The notes under the pieces were generated by a model. The model was not told the DNA's origin. It did no database searches and worked only from the letters and a program-made list of their open reading frames with translations. This document shows, one piece after another, positions 13,282 to 20,143 of a stretch of 28,683 nt of DNA. The DNA comes from a virus. Each line of letters begins with the position of its first letter. Position 1 is the stretch's first letter. The position numbers and the translations under genes were made by a program. Location of the stretch: IMG/VR virus record IMGVR_UViG_3300045007_000300, positions 1 through 28,683 of that record, one strand, 5' to 3'.

Positions 13282-14286
13282 ATGAACAACCCCTTCGACA
13301 ATCCGTCGTTCTCGATGTCGGCGCTGACCGCCGCCATCAACATCCTGCCCAACAACTACGGCCTCATGGAAAGCATGGGCCTGTTCCCGACCAAGCCGGT
13401 GCGCTTCCGTTCAGTGGTGGTGGAGGAGAAGAACGGCATCCTGACCCTGCTGCCGACGATGCCTGTCGGCTCGCCCGGTACCGTCGGCAAGCGCGGCAAA
13501 CGCAAGCTGCGCTCGTTCGCCATCCCCCACATCCCGCACGACGACGTGGTGCTGCCCGAGGAAGTCCAGGGCATCCGCGCCTTCGGTTCGGAAACCGAGG
13601 TTCAAACCGTAGCCTCCGTGATGGCCGAGCATCTCCAGACGATGCGCAACAAACATTCCATCACCCTGGAGCATCTGCGCATCGGCGCGCTCAAGGGCAT
13701 CATCCTCGATGCTGACGGCTCGGAACTCTACAACCTGTTCGACTTGTTCGAGATCACACCCAAGGTGGTCAACTTCCAGCTCACCAACGCGGCGACGGAC
13801 GTGAAGAAGAAGTGCCTCGATCTCAAGCGCTACCTTGAGAAGAACCTCAAGGGCGAGCGGATGAACGGGGTGCACTGCCTGGTTTCCGAGGAGTTCTTCG
13901 ACGCGCTGACCAGCCACGACAACGTCAAGGCTGCCTACGACCGCTGGCAGGATGGTCTGGCGCTGCGTTCCGATCTGCGCACGGGCTTCACCTTCGCCGG
14001 CATCACCTTCGAGGAATACTCGGGCGAAGCCAGCGACGGCGACGACAACGTGCATCGCTTCATCGCCGCCGGCGAGGGTCACGCCTTTCCGCTCGGCACG
14101 GTGGACACCTTCGCTACCTACTTCGCGCCCGCCGACTTCAACGAGACGGCGAACACGCTGGGCCAGCCGCTGTACGCGAAGCAGGAGCCGCGCAAGTTCG
14201 AGCGCGGCACCGATATCCACACCCAGTCGAACCCGCTGCCGATGTGTCATCGTCCGGCGGTGCTGGTGAAGGTGCTGGCGTCCTGA
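13282..14286 (+). CDS. Major capsid protein, lambda gpE family
   Basis: 334 residues (lambda gpE 341). Conserved family features: N-terminal NNPFDNPSFSMSALTAAIN, GLMESMGLFPTKPVRFRSVVVEE, the AFIPHIPHDD-like loop (FAIPHIPHDDVVLPEEVQ), the helix RNKHSITLEHLRIGALKG (~125-142) and the C-terminal ADFNETANTLGQPLYAKQEPRK region. It forms the icosahedral shell and adopts the HK97 fold. AAAGGAG (13268-13274) sits 7 bases before ATG 13282, in keeping with strong expression. It carries no N-terminal delta domain, which agrees with use of a separate scaffold. The stop overlaps the next ATG by one base. Confidence 0.96.
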   Translation: MNNPFDNPSFSMSALTAAINILPNNYGLMESMGLFPTKPVRFRSVVVEEKNGILTLLPTMPVGSPGTVGKRGKRKLRSFAIPHIPHDDVVLPEEVQGIRAFGSETEVQTVASVMAEHLQTMRNKHSITLEHLRIGALKGIILDADGSELYNLFDLFEITPKVVNFQLTNAATDVKKKCLDLKRYLEKNLKGERMNGVHCLVSEEFFDALTSHDNVKAAYDRWQDGLALRSDLRTGFTFAGITFEEYSGEASDGDDNVHRFIAAGEGHAFPLGTVDTFATYFAPADFNETANTLGQPLYAKQEPRKFERGTDIHTQSNPLPMCHRPAVLVKVLAS

Positions 14287-14570
14287 TGGCCTTCGTCGAA
14301 GACATCTACGACGCGGCGGCGCGCTCAAACCTGCTCACGCGGGCAATCGTCGGGGGCACGGAGGTCATGGTCGACTTCCGTGCTCCCGATGAGGACGTGC
14401 TCGACGGTCTGGGCGTCTCGCGCAACCACACCATCCGCTATCCGGTCAGCCGGCTGCCTGGCCTCACCGCCGGCAACACGCTGGAAATCGCGGGCCAGAC
14501 CTATCGCGTGCGAGAAGTGACCGCGATGGGCGATGGCACCGAGGCTCGCGCCTCGCTCACCCGACTGTAG
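14286..14570 (+). CDS. Head-tail joining protein, gpFII-like
   Basis: 94 residues. A small beta-rich protein with VEVMVDFR-type strands (GGTEVMVDFRAPDEDVLDG), NHTIRYPVSRLPGLTAGNTLEIAGQTYRVREV and a final TEARASLTRL strand. The pattern of a value strand followed by GDTV-IGG-YRV-V is typical of lambda gpFII/attachment proteins (lambda FII 117 residues). It joins the gpW-sealed portal to the tail tube. Its position after the capsid gene matches lambda; no FI counterpart is present. Assignment rests on order, size and this pattern, so medium confidence. Confidence 0.72.
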   Translation: MAFVEDIYDAAARSNLLTRAIVGGTEVMVDFRAPDEDVLDGLGVSRNHTIRYPVSRLPGLTAGNTLEIAGQTYRVREVTAMGDGTEARASLTRL

Positions 14571-14578
14571 GACTGGTC

Positions 14579-15022
14579 ATGTCCAACTCGATCCGCGAGC
14601 AGATTCTGCAAGCGGTGACGGGGCTTCTTGCACCCGTCGCCACCGCAGCCGGGGCACAGGTGCGGCGCTCGCCGCCGACTGGCATCACGCGCGAGCAGTC
14701 GCCGGCACTGCTGGTGTTCCCGGAGTCGGATGCCATCACCCAGCGACCCAACGACCGTGTCGAGCGGCAACTGGTCGTTCGGGTGGTAGCGCTGGCCCGC
14801 GAAACCGGAAGCGAAGCGCCGGAGGTGATCACCGACCGATTGATGGTGGCCGCCCACGCGGCACTGCTGGCCGACGTCAATCTCGGCGGCCTGTGTCTCG
14901 GCATCCGCGAACTGGACTGCGAGTGGGATGTGGAGGACGCCGATGCCACAGCCGCCGCCATTCCGGCTCGCTACCAGATCACCTACCGCACGCTGGCCGC
15001 CGATCTCTCAACCCGAGGATGA
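14579..15022 (+). CDS. Tail terminator/minor tail protein (gpU-like position)
   Basis: 147 residues. It begins with a helix (IREQILQAVTGLLAPVATAAG), followed by beta strands (QSPALLVFPESDAIT, ERQLVVRVVALARETGSEAPEV), a helix (TDRLMVAAHAALLADVNLGG) and strands ending in ARYQITYRTLAADL. This alpha-beta order is that of tail terminator proteins (lambda gpU, 131 residues; SPP1 gp17; DUF3168-type), which cap the growing tail tube and bind the head. The gene sits between the FII-like gene and the tail tube gene, where gpU is expected. No enzyme motifs. Domain membership cannot be confirmed without a profile search. Confidence 0.68.
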   Translation: MSNSIREQILQAVTGLLAPVATAAGAQVRRSPPTGITREQSPALLVFPESDAITQRPNDRVERQLVVRVVALARETGSEAPEVITDRLMVAAHAALLADVNLGGLCLGIRELDCEWDVEDADATAAAIPARYQITYRTLAADLSTRG

Positions 15023-15026
15023 ACCT

Positions 15027-15206
15027 ATGCCCAACCAAACCATTGAACTGCTGAAACCCCACACGCACACCGGCATCGTCTACCCACCGGGCGCGGTCAT
15101 CGCGCTCGACGACGACCTGGCGAAGTGGCTGGTCGATGCCGGCATCGCCCGGATCGTGCAGCCGACCCCGAAACCCATCCCCCGCAATGAGGAGAAATCC
15201 AAGTGA
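15027..15206 (+). CDS. DUF7210-like small protein
   Basis: 59 residues. The core IELLKPHTHTGIVYPPGAVIALDDDLAKWLVDAGIARIV (split: LLKPHTHTGIVYPPG, then DDLAKWLVDAGIA) matches the short family I recall as DUF7210, found immediately before phage tail tube genes. A beta hairpin plus helix that ends in a charged tail (PRNEEKSK). GAGGA lies 8 bases before ATG 15027. Its stop overlaps the tail tube GTG by 4 bases. The constant neighbourhood suggests a role in tail assembly, but none is established that I know of. Confidence 0.75.
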   Translation: MPNQTIELLKPHTHTGIVYPPGAVIALDDDLAKWLVDAGIARIVQPTPKPIPRNEEKSK

Positions 15207-15955
15207 GCTACTACGCATCCTTCCAAGGCCGGGTCTATCTCGGCAAGCGCGACATCAACGGCCTGCCCATCGAGGTGCGCAGCCCCGGCAACGTCGCCGA
15301 CCTGAAGCTATCCCTCAAAACCGAAGTGCTGGAGCACTACGAATCCCAGTCTGGCCAGCGCTCGCTCGACCACCGGATGATCAAGAGCAAGTCGGCCACG
15401 ATCAACCTGGCCATCGAGGAATTCACCAAGGAAAACCTCGCGCTCGCCCTCTACGGCACCCATGTCGCCACGACCGGCGGTACGGTGACCGACGAGCCGG
15501 TGGGCGGCGCGGCCCCGGTCGTGGGCGACCGCTATTTCCTCGCCCACCCCAAGGTGTCGACACTGGTCGTCAAGGATTCCGCCGGCACGCCGGCCACGCT
15601 GACGCTCGGCACGCACTACACCGCCGACACCGACTTCGGTGCCCTCCAGTTTCTGGATACCACCGGCCTCACCGCGCCGTTCAAGGCCAGCTACGCCTTC
15701 GGCGATGTCTCGGAGATCGGCATCTTCACGCAGCCGCTGCCCGAGCGTTACCTGCGCCTGGAGGGACTCAACACAGCCCAGGGCAACGCCAAGGTGCTGG
15801 TTGAGCTCTACCGCGTGGCCTTCGATCCGCTGAAGGAACTGGCGCTGATCTCGAACGAGTACAACAAGTTCGATCTGGAAGGCTCGCTCCTGGCCGACTC
15901 GACGAAACCCTACGACGCGGTGCTCGGCCAGTTCGGTCGCATCGTGCAGATCTGA
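15203..15955 (+). CDS. Major tail tube protein (gpV-like)
   Basis: 250 residues (lambda gpV 246). It opens with a GTG at 15203 preceded by GAGGAG (15189-15194); the start overlaps the previous stop as GTGA. Beta-rich throughout: FQGRVYLGKRDINGLPIEVRSPGNV, SATINLAIEEFTKENLALALYG, GDRYFLAHPKVSTL, PERYLRLEGLNTAQGNAKVLVELYRVAFDP and EYNKFDLEGSLLADS are typical of tail tube subunits that stack in rings around the tape measure. Located just before the G/GT frameshift pair, as in all lambda-like phages. Well supported by context and composition. Confidence 0.88.
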   Translation: MSYYASFQGRVYLGKRDINGLPIEVRSPGNVADLKLSLKTEVLEHYESQSGQRSLDHRMIKSKSATINLAIEEFTKENLALALYGTHVATTGGTVTDEPVGGAAPVVGDRYFLAHPKVSTLVVKDSAGTPATLTLGTHYTADTDFGALQFLDTTGLTAPFKASYAFGDVSEIGIFTQPLPERYLRLEGLNTAQGNAKVLVELYRVAFDPLKELALISNEYNKFDLEGSLLADSTKPYDAVLGQFGRIVQI

Positions 15956-15957
15956 TC

Positions 15958-16380
15958 ATGGACGCGCAGACCTTCGCGGCGCTGCCGCCGGTACCCGAGA
16001 CCGTGATCATCGGCGGCGAAACCCTCGACATCACGCCTCTCAAGGTGGGCGAACTGCCGATCTTCGCCCGCACCGTGCGTCCCATCGCCGGCAAGCTCGG
16101 CCCCGATCCCGACTGGTTGCGCCTGCTGTCCGAGGATGGCGAGTCGGTGATTCTGGCACTGGCCATTGCCTGCCGCCGACCGCCGGAGTGGGTGTCGGGC
16201 CTGGCCCTAGACGACGCGATCCGGCTGGCCGAAGCGGTGTTCGGGGCGAACGCGGATTTTTTTATCCGCCGCGTGGTGCCGGAGATCACACGGGTGAGCC
16301 AAACCCTCGGCACGCTGATCCCTGGTCAGATGCCCTCCAGCGGCTCATCCGATCCGGCCACCGTTACCCCGACGTCCTGA
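15958..16380 (+). CDS. Tail assembly chaperone (gpG-like)
   Basis: 140 residues. TVIIGGETLDITPLKVGELPIFARTVRPI, LSEDGESVILALAIACRRPPEWV and LALDDAIRLAEAVFGANADFF show the usual small N-terminal strand plus helical body of tail chaperones. Such proteins coat the tape measure before tail tube assembly and are not in the finished virion. A T7 slippery run (16257-16263) lies within the gene, from which a minus-one shift would give the longer GT product. Start ATG 15958 has no clear ribosome site, so it is probably coupled to the tail tube gene 3 bases upstream. The tail after the slip site (PGQMPSSGSSDPATVTPTS) is low complexity. Confidence 0.85.
   Translation: MDAQTFAALPPVPETVIIGGETLDITPLKVGELPIFARTVRPIAGKLGPDPDWLRLLSEDGESVILALAIACRRPPEWVSGLALDDAIRLAEAVFGANADFFIRRVVPEITRVSQTLGTLIPGQMPSSGSSDPATVTPTS
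16257..16263 (+). other. Slippery heptamer T_TTT_TTT for programmed -1 frameshifting
   Basis: Seven T residues fall in the zero frame as (GA)T TTT TTT ATC, the X XXY YYZ arrangement that permits simultaneous slippage of two tRNAs. A minus-one shift joins the G-like frame to the open frame ending at 16529. This is the classic place for the lambda G-GT frameshift. No strong downstream stimulatory stem was evident by eye. Confidence 0.8.
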
Positions 16381-16529
16381 CCTACACGCTCGCGCAGCTG
16401 CGGGTGTTTCTCGCGGCCATCGACCGTGACGAACGCGACGATCTGGCGGCGCAGTTCGCCTTGCTGGTTACTGCCCAACGCGGCGGCAGCGCCGAGATCA
16501 AACAGCTGCTGAAGGAACTCTCTCGATGA
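16263..16529 (+). CDS. Tail chaperone frameshift extension (GT-like)
   Basis: Continuing from the slip site in the -1 frame gives 88 further residues and a GT fusion of about 190. The extension contains WSDALQRLIRSGHRYPDVLTYT, LAQLRVFLAAIDRDERDDLAAQ and GGSAEIKQLLKELSR, a helical, charged segment like the lambda T part, which binds tail tube subunits. The first 20 or so residues of the extension overlap the zero frame and look like out-of-phase sequence. The frame has no ribosome site and no sensible ATG of its own after the slip site, which supports frameshift expression. It ends with the next gene's ATG overlapping its stop (ATGA at 16526-16529). Confidence 0.82.
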   Translation, partial: YPPRGAGDHTGEPNPRHADPWSDALQRLIRSGHRYPDVLTYTLAQLRVFLAAIDRDERDDLAAQFALLVTAQRGGSAEIKQLLKELSR

Positions 16530-17179
16530 AACTCTCGCTCACCACCTCGGGCTTGCTCGAACCGAAGCGGCTCGACAGCTGGGTGCCAGAGAAGCGTCGG
16601 GCGATCCGGAAGGCGGTCGAGGCCGGGATGAAGGTCGCAGGCAAGGAGATCGTCCAGGCGGCCCAGTCCCGGATGCAGTCGGCCTTCAAGGTAAGGAAAG
16701 CCGGCTTCGTGAAGTCGATGCGCCACAAGCTCTACGCCGGCAGTCCCGAGAAATTCCCGGCGCTGCTGGTCGGCTCGCGCATTTCGTGGCTGGGCATCCA
16801 CGTCCGTGGAGGCACCATCGGCGGGCGACTCCTGATTCCGCTCCTGCCCGAGCACCAGCGCATCGGCCGCAAGGCGTTCCGGCGCGTGATCGACGGCCTG
16901 ATGCGTGCCGGCAATGCCTTCTTCATCGAGAGGAACGGCAAGGTGATCCTGATGGCCGAGAACATCAAGGACAACACCAGCGAACTGCGCCGTTTCAAGC
17001 GTGCCGAACGCGGCCGCACCGGCGCGAAATCGATCAAGCGTGGCCAGGAGATTCCCATCGCCGTGCTGGTGCCGAGTGTGACCCTGCGAGGTCGCTTTGA
17101 CCTGCCGGGGCTCGTGCGCTCGCAAATGCCCAAGCTCTCCACCGCGATCCTGCAACAACTCAACGCACAAGGTTTGTAA
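16526..17179 (+). CDS. DUF6441-like tail protein
   Basis: 217 residues. Basic and helical N-terminal part (WVPEKRRAIRKAVEAGMKVAGKEI, RMQSAFKVRKAGFVKSMR), a glycine-rich centre (HVRGGTIGGRLLIPLL) and a beta-rich C-terminal part (GKVILMAENIKD, ..., IPIAVLVPSVTL). It resembles the DUF6441 family and, more loosely, HK97 gp10/lambda gpZ tail completion proteins, which finish the head-proximal end of the tail. AAGGA lies ahead of ATG 16526. Its position between the chaperones and the tape measure is unusual for a gpZ/gp10 protein, which normally precedes the tail tube gene. Family assigned from memory; role inferred. Confidence 0.7.
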   Translation: MKLSLTTSGLLEPKRLDSWVPEKRRAIRKAVEAGMKVAGKEIVQAAQSRMQSAFKVRKAGFVKSMRHKLYAGSPEKFPALLVGSRISWLGIHVRGGTIGGRLLIPLLPEHQRIGRKAFRRVIDGLMRAGNAFFIERNGKVILMAENIKDNTSELRRFKRAERGRTGAKSIKRGQEIPIAVLVPSVTLRGRFDLPGLVRSQMPKLSTAILQQLNAQGL

Positions 17180-17182
17180 CCC

Positions 17183-20143
17183 GTGGCATCCGACCGCGCC
17201 CAAATCCTCATCACCGCCATTGACCAGACCAAGGCGGCGCTCGCCTCGGTGAAGGCGAATCTGGAGGGCCTGTCGTCGGCCGCTAGCAAGGTCAATGGCG
17301 TGCTGGCGGGACTGGGCGCAGCCTTGTCGCTGGGCGCGCTCGTTGCCGCTGGCAAGGCCGCCCTCGATACCGCCGACAACCTCTCCAAGCTCTCGCAGAA
17401 GACCGGCATTTCCGTCGAGTCGCTGTCGCTGCTGAAACCCATCGCTGAGCAGTCCGGGATTTCGCTGGAGGGACTGGCCAAGGGGATGCAGAAGCTGGCG
17501 ACCGCAATGGTCGAGGCGGCGGGCGGATCGAAGGAACAGGTCGAGGCCTTCAGCCGGTTGGGCGTTTCCGTCAAGGATGCCGCCGGCCAGTTGCGCCCGA
17601 CCGAAGAGGTGCTGCTCGATCTGGCCGATGCCTTCGCGGCGATGCCGGATGGGGCCGAGAAATCGGCGCTGGCCGTCAAACTCTTCGGCAAGAGCGGCGT
17701 CGAGCTGATCCCGTTCCTGAACCAAGGCCGGGCCGGCATCGAGGAACTCAAGCGGAAGTTCAAGGAGCTTGGCCTCGAGATCAGCGGCGACACCGCGAAG
17801 GCCGCCGAGAAGTTCAACGATACGCTGGACACGGTGAAGCAGGCTCTCTCCGGCATCGCCATGAAGGTGGCGGAAGCCGCGCTTCCGGCTCTGCAGGCGC
17901 TGGCCGACGCACTGGTGGCCCTGGCCAGCCACGGCGAAGAGATCATGACCGTGCTGCGGGTACTCGGGGAGATCATCGTCGCTGTGCTGGCCGTCAAGGG
18001 CGTCGCGGCGGTGGCTGCGTTGGGTAGTGCCTTGGCGGTACTGAAGGCAGCCTTCATGCGTTTCCTGCCGGTGCTCGCCGCCGTCGCGGTCTGGGAGATG
18101 GGGCGCGGCATCGTCAACATGGTGCAGGACATCCGCGAGACCAACCGCGCCATTGATGAGATGAACCGGCAGCGCCAGCAGCTAGAACAGCTGACCGCCG
18201 CGATGGAGGAACTGGCCAATACCGGCACGCTCTCCGTCAAAACCCAGATGATGCTGGCCGCGCAGGCCGCCGAGCGACTCAAGGCCGCATTGCCCGGTAC
18301 GGCAGACGCGCTGCGCGCCATCCAGGGCGCGGCCACTCAGGCTGGCGAAGCGATCCGGCAGGCGCTCGATGCCGAGACCAAGAAGGCCGCCGAAACCGTC
18401 AAGCAACTCTCAGCCAGCTACAAACAGGTCGCCGCCGACATCAAGGCGATCTGGGATGCGCGCGTTGCCGAGATCGAGTCGAACTACAAACGGCAGGAAG
18501 CGGCGGCGCAGAATGCGGCGCGCTCCGAAGCCGCCGCCATCCGCGAATCTGCCCAAGCATTACTCTCTGCCGAACGCGAGAAACTCGTGGCGGTGGAAGC
18601 CGGTGCGCGGCAGATGGAGTCGGCCTGGAAGGCCACCTACGGTCAGGCCGTGGCGCTCGCCCGCGCTGCCGGTCAGGACGTGCAAGCCATCGAGCGGCAG
18701 GCAGTCGAGGCGCGCATCGCCATCTACTCGCAACTGGAGTCGGCCTATCGTGCCACGGTCGACCGGCTGATCGCCGAGGAGCAGCGCCATCTGCAGGCCG
18801 CCAAGGCGGCCGACGAAGCACGGCTCAACCTGCGCCTGTCGGTCGAGGATCGCATCCGCGAACTGACACGCAAGGGGATGGACGAGTACGCGGCCTATCA
18901 GGATCGGCTGCGCCAGATCGACGAGAAGCAGGCGCAGGCCCGCGCGGCACTCGCCGCCGGCAACTACGAGCAGGCACGGAAACTCGCCGAGGAAGCCATC
19001 GCCCTGGCCGAGCGTACCGCCTCGGCGGTGACTCGCCAGGTCGAGCAGAACGGAAAGACGGTCACCCAGACCGTGGTGTCGGAGGGACAGGCGGCGGCGA
19101 CCGCCATCGGTGAGATCAAAGAGGCCGCCGGCATTGCCGATGCCGCCTTGAAGGGCTTGGGCGACGCGCACAAGCAGGCTGCCAGCGCCGCTGGCCAGGG
19201 TGCCGACGAGGCCAAACGTGCTCTTGCTTCCGTGTCCGACGAATTGGATAAGCTGCGCCAGCAGTTGCTCGCGCAGGACAAGCTCAAGCTCGAGGTCGAC
19301 ATCGAGGCCGCGAAAGCTGGCATCGAAAAGCTCAAGGCGCTGACCGAGGCGCAGCAGCTCGTCGCCAAGATTCAGGCTGACACCCAGGAGGCACAGGCCT
19401 CTCTGGAGAAACTGAAGTCCGACGCCGACAACCTGCAACTACTCGCCAAGGTCGAGGCCGACACCAGCCAGGTCATTGCCGATATCGACCGGCTCAAGGG
19501 CACACTTTCCAGCGCCAACGTGGAAATCCCGGCGCTGGTGTCCTTCGATCAGCCCCGCCAGCAGCTGGCGTCGTTCGCGCAGGATGCCAAAACGGTGCTG
19601 TCGGCCCCCACCTCGGCCACGCACACCGTGCAGCCTGACCTGAATCAGTACCGGGCTGCAGTGTCGGAACTGCTGCGCCCGACCTCCAGCACCCACACGA
19701 TCTACGTCACCAAGGTCTACACCAATGCCCAGGGTGGCCTGATCCAGAAGCTGGCTGAAGGTGGGCAGGCTGTGGCTGATGGATTTCGTCGAATGTCGGG
19801 GCGCATTTTCGGGCCGGGTACCGAAACCTCGGATTCGGTGCCGGCGCTGCTCTCACACGGCGAATTCGTGATCCGGGCGGCCAGCGTGCGCAAGTTCGGC
19901 GAGGCCTTCTTCGCTTCGCTCAACGCGGGCTTTCTGCCCGCCATGCCGCGCTTCGCCGCTGGAGGGGCGGTAGGCAATGCCGTGAGCCAGATGGCGATGA
20001 TGGCGGGTGACAACGGCACGCCGGCCCGCGATGTGGTCGACCTGCGCTTCCACGTCGGCGGCAAGCCGCACACGGTGCAGTCCTCGCGCGAGACGGCGAT
20101 GCAACTGGCGCAGGCGCTGCGCGAATTGTCGCGGGGGGTGTGA
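17183..20143 (+). CDS. Tail tape measure protein
   Basis: 986 residues from GTG 17183. N-terminal region ITAIDQTKAALASVKANLEGLSSAASKV is the usual tape-measure start. A hydrophobic double segment at about 252-307 (VLRVLGEIIVAVLAVKGVAAVAALG..., FLPVLAAVAVW) could insert in the inner membrane during DNA entry. A long helical, Ala/Gln/Glu-rich coiled coil runs ~310-800. The C-terminus has GGLIQKLAEGGQ, FGPGTETSDSVPALLSHGEFVIRA, the standard end motif. At about 0.15 nm per residue the tail would be near 148 nm. It sets tail length and serves as DNA injection channel component. No peptidase or muramidase domain is obvious. The stop overlaps the next start by one base. Confidence 0.95.
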   Translation: MASDRAQILITAIDQTKAALASVKANLEGLSSAASKVNGVLAGLGAALSLGALVAAGKAALDTADNLSKLSQKTGISVESLSLLKPIAEQSGISLEGLAKGMQKLATAMVEAAGGSKEQVEAFSRLGVSVKDAAGQLRPTEEVLLDLADAFAAMPDGAEKSALAVKLFGKSGVELIPFLNQGRAGIEELKRKFKELGLEISGDTAKAAEKFNDTLDTVKQALSGIAMKVAEAALPALQALADALVALASHGEEIMTVLRVLGEIIVAVLAVKGVAAVAALGSALAVLKAAFMRFLPVLAAVAVWEMGRGIVNMVQDIRETNRAIDEMNRQRQQLEQLTAAMEELANTGTLSVKTQMMLAAQAAERLKAALPGTADALRAIQGAATQAGEAIRQALDAETKKAAETVKQLSASYKQVAADIKAIWDARVAEIESNYKRQEAAAQNAARSEAAAIRESAQALLSAEREKLVAVEAGARQMESAWKATYGQAVALARAAGQDVQAIERQAVEARIAIYSQLESAYRATVDRLIAEEQRHLQAAKAADEARLNLRLSVEDRIRELTRKGMDEYAAYQDRLRQIDEKQAQARAALAAGNYEQARKLAEEAIALAERTASAVTRQVEQNGKTVTQTVVSEGQAAATAIGEIKEAAGIADAALKGLGDAHKQAASAAGQGADEAKRALASVSDELDKLRQQLLAQDKLKLEVDIEAAKAGIEKLKALTEAQQLVAKIQADTQEAQASLEKLKSDADNLQLLAKVEADTSQVIADIDRLKGTLSSANVEIPALVSFDQPRQQLASFAQDAKTVLSAPTSATHTVQPDLNQYRAAVSELLRPTSSTHTIYVTKVYTNAQGGLIQKLAEGGQAVADGFRRMSGRIFGPGTETSDSVPALLSHGEFVIRAASVRKFGEAFFASLNAGFLPAMPRFAAGGAVGNAVSQMAMMAGDNGTPARDVVDLRFHVGGKPHTVQSSRETAMQLAQALRELSRGV

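Noticed and set aside
16257-16263. T7 run as a sequencing error breaking one gene into two
   Set aside because: The site is exactly where lambda-like phages use a programmed frameshift between tail tube and tape measure genes, and the heptamer is in the correct slippery phase.
16382-18336. Two long minus-strand frames (516 and 534 codons) opposite the tail chaperone, DUF6441 and tape measure genes
   Set aside because: Composition is Ser/Ala/Arg or Leu/Gly/His biased with no recognisable motif, and they lie opposite well-supported genes with normal overlaps.
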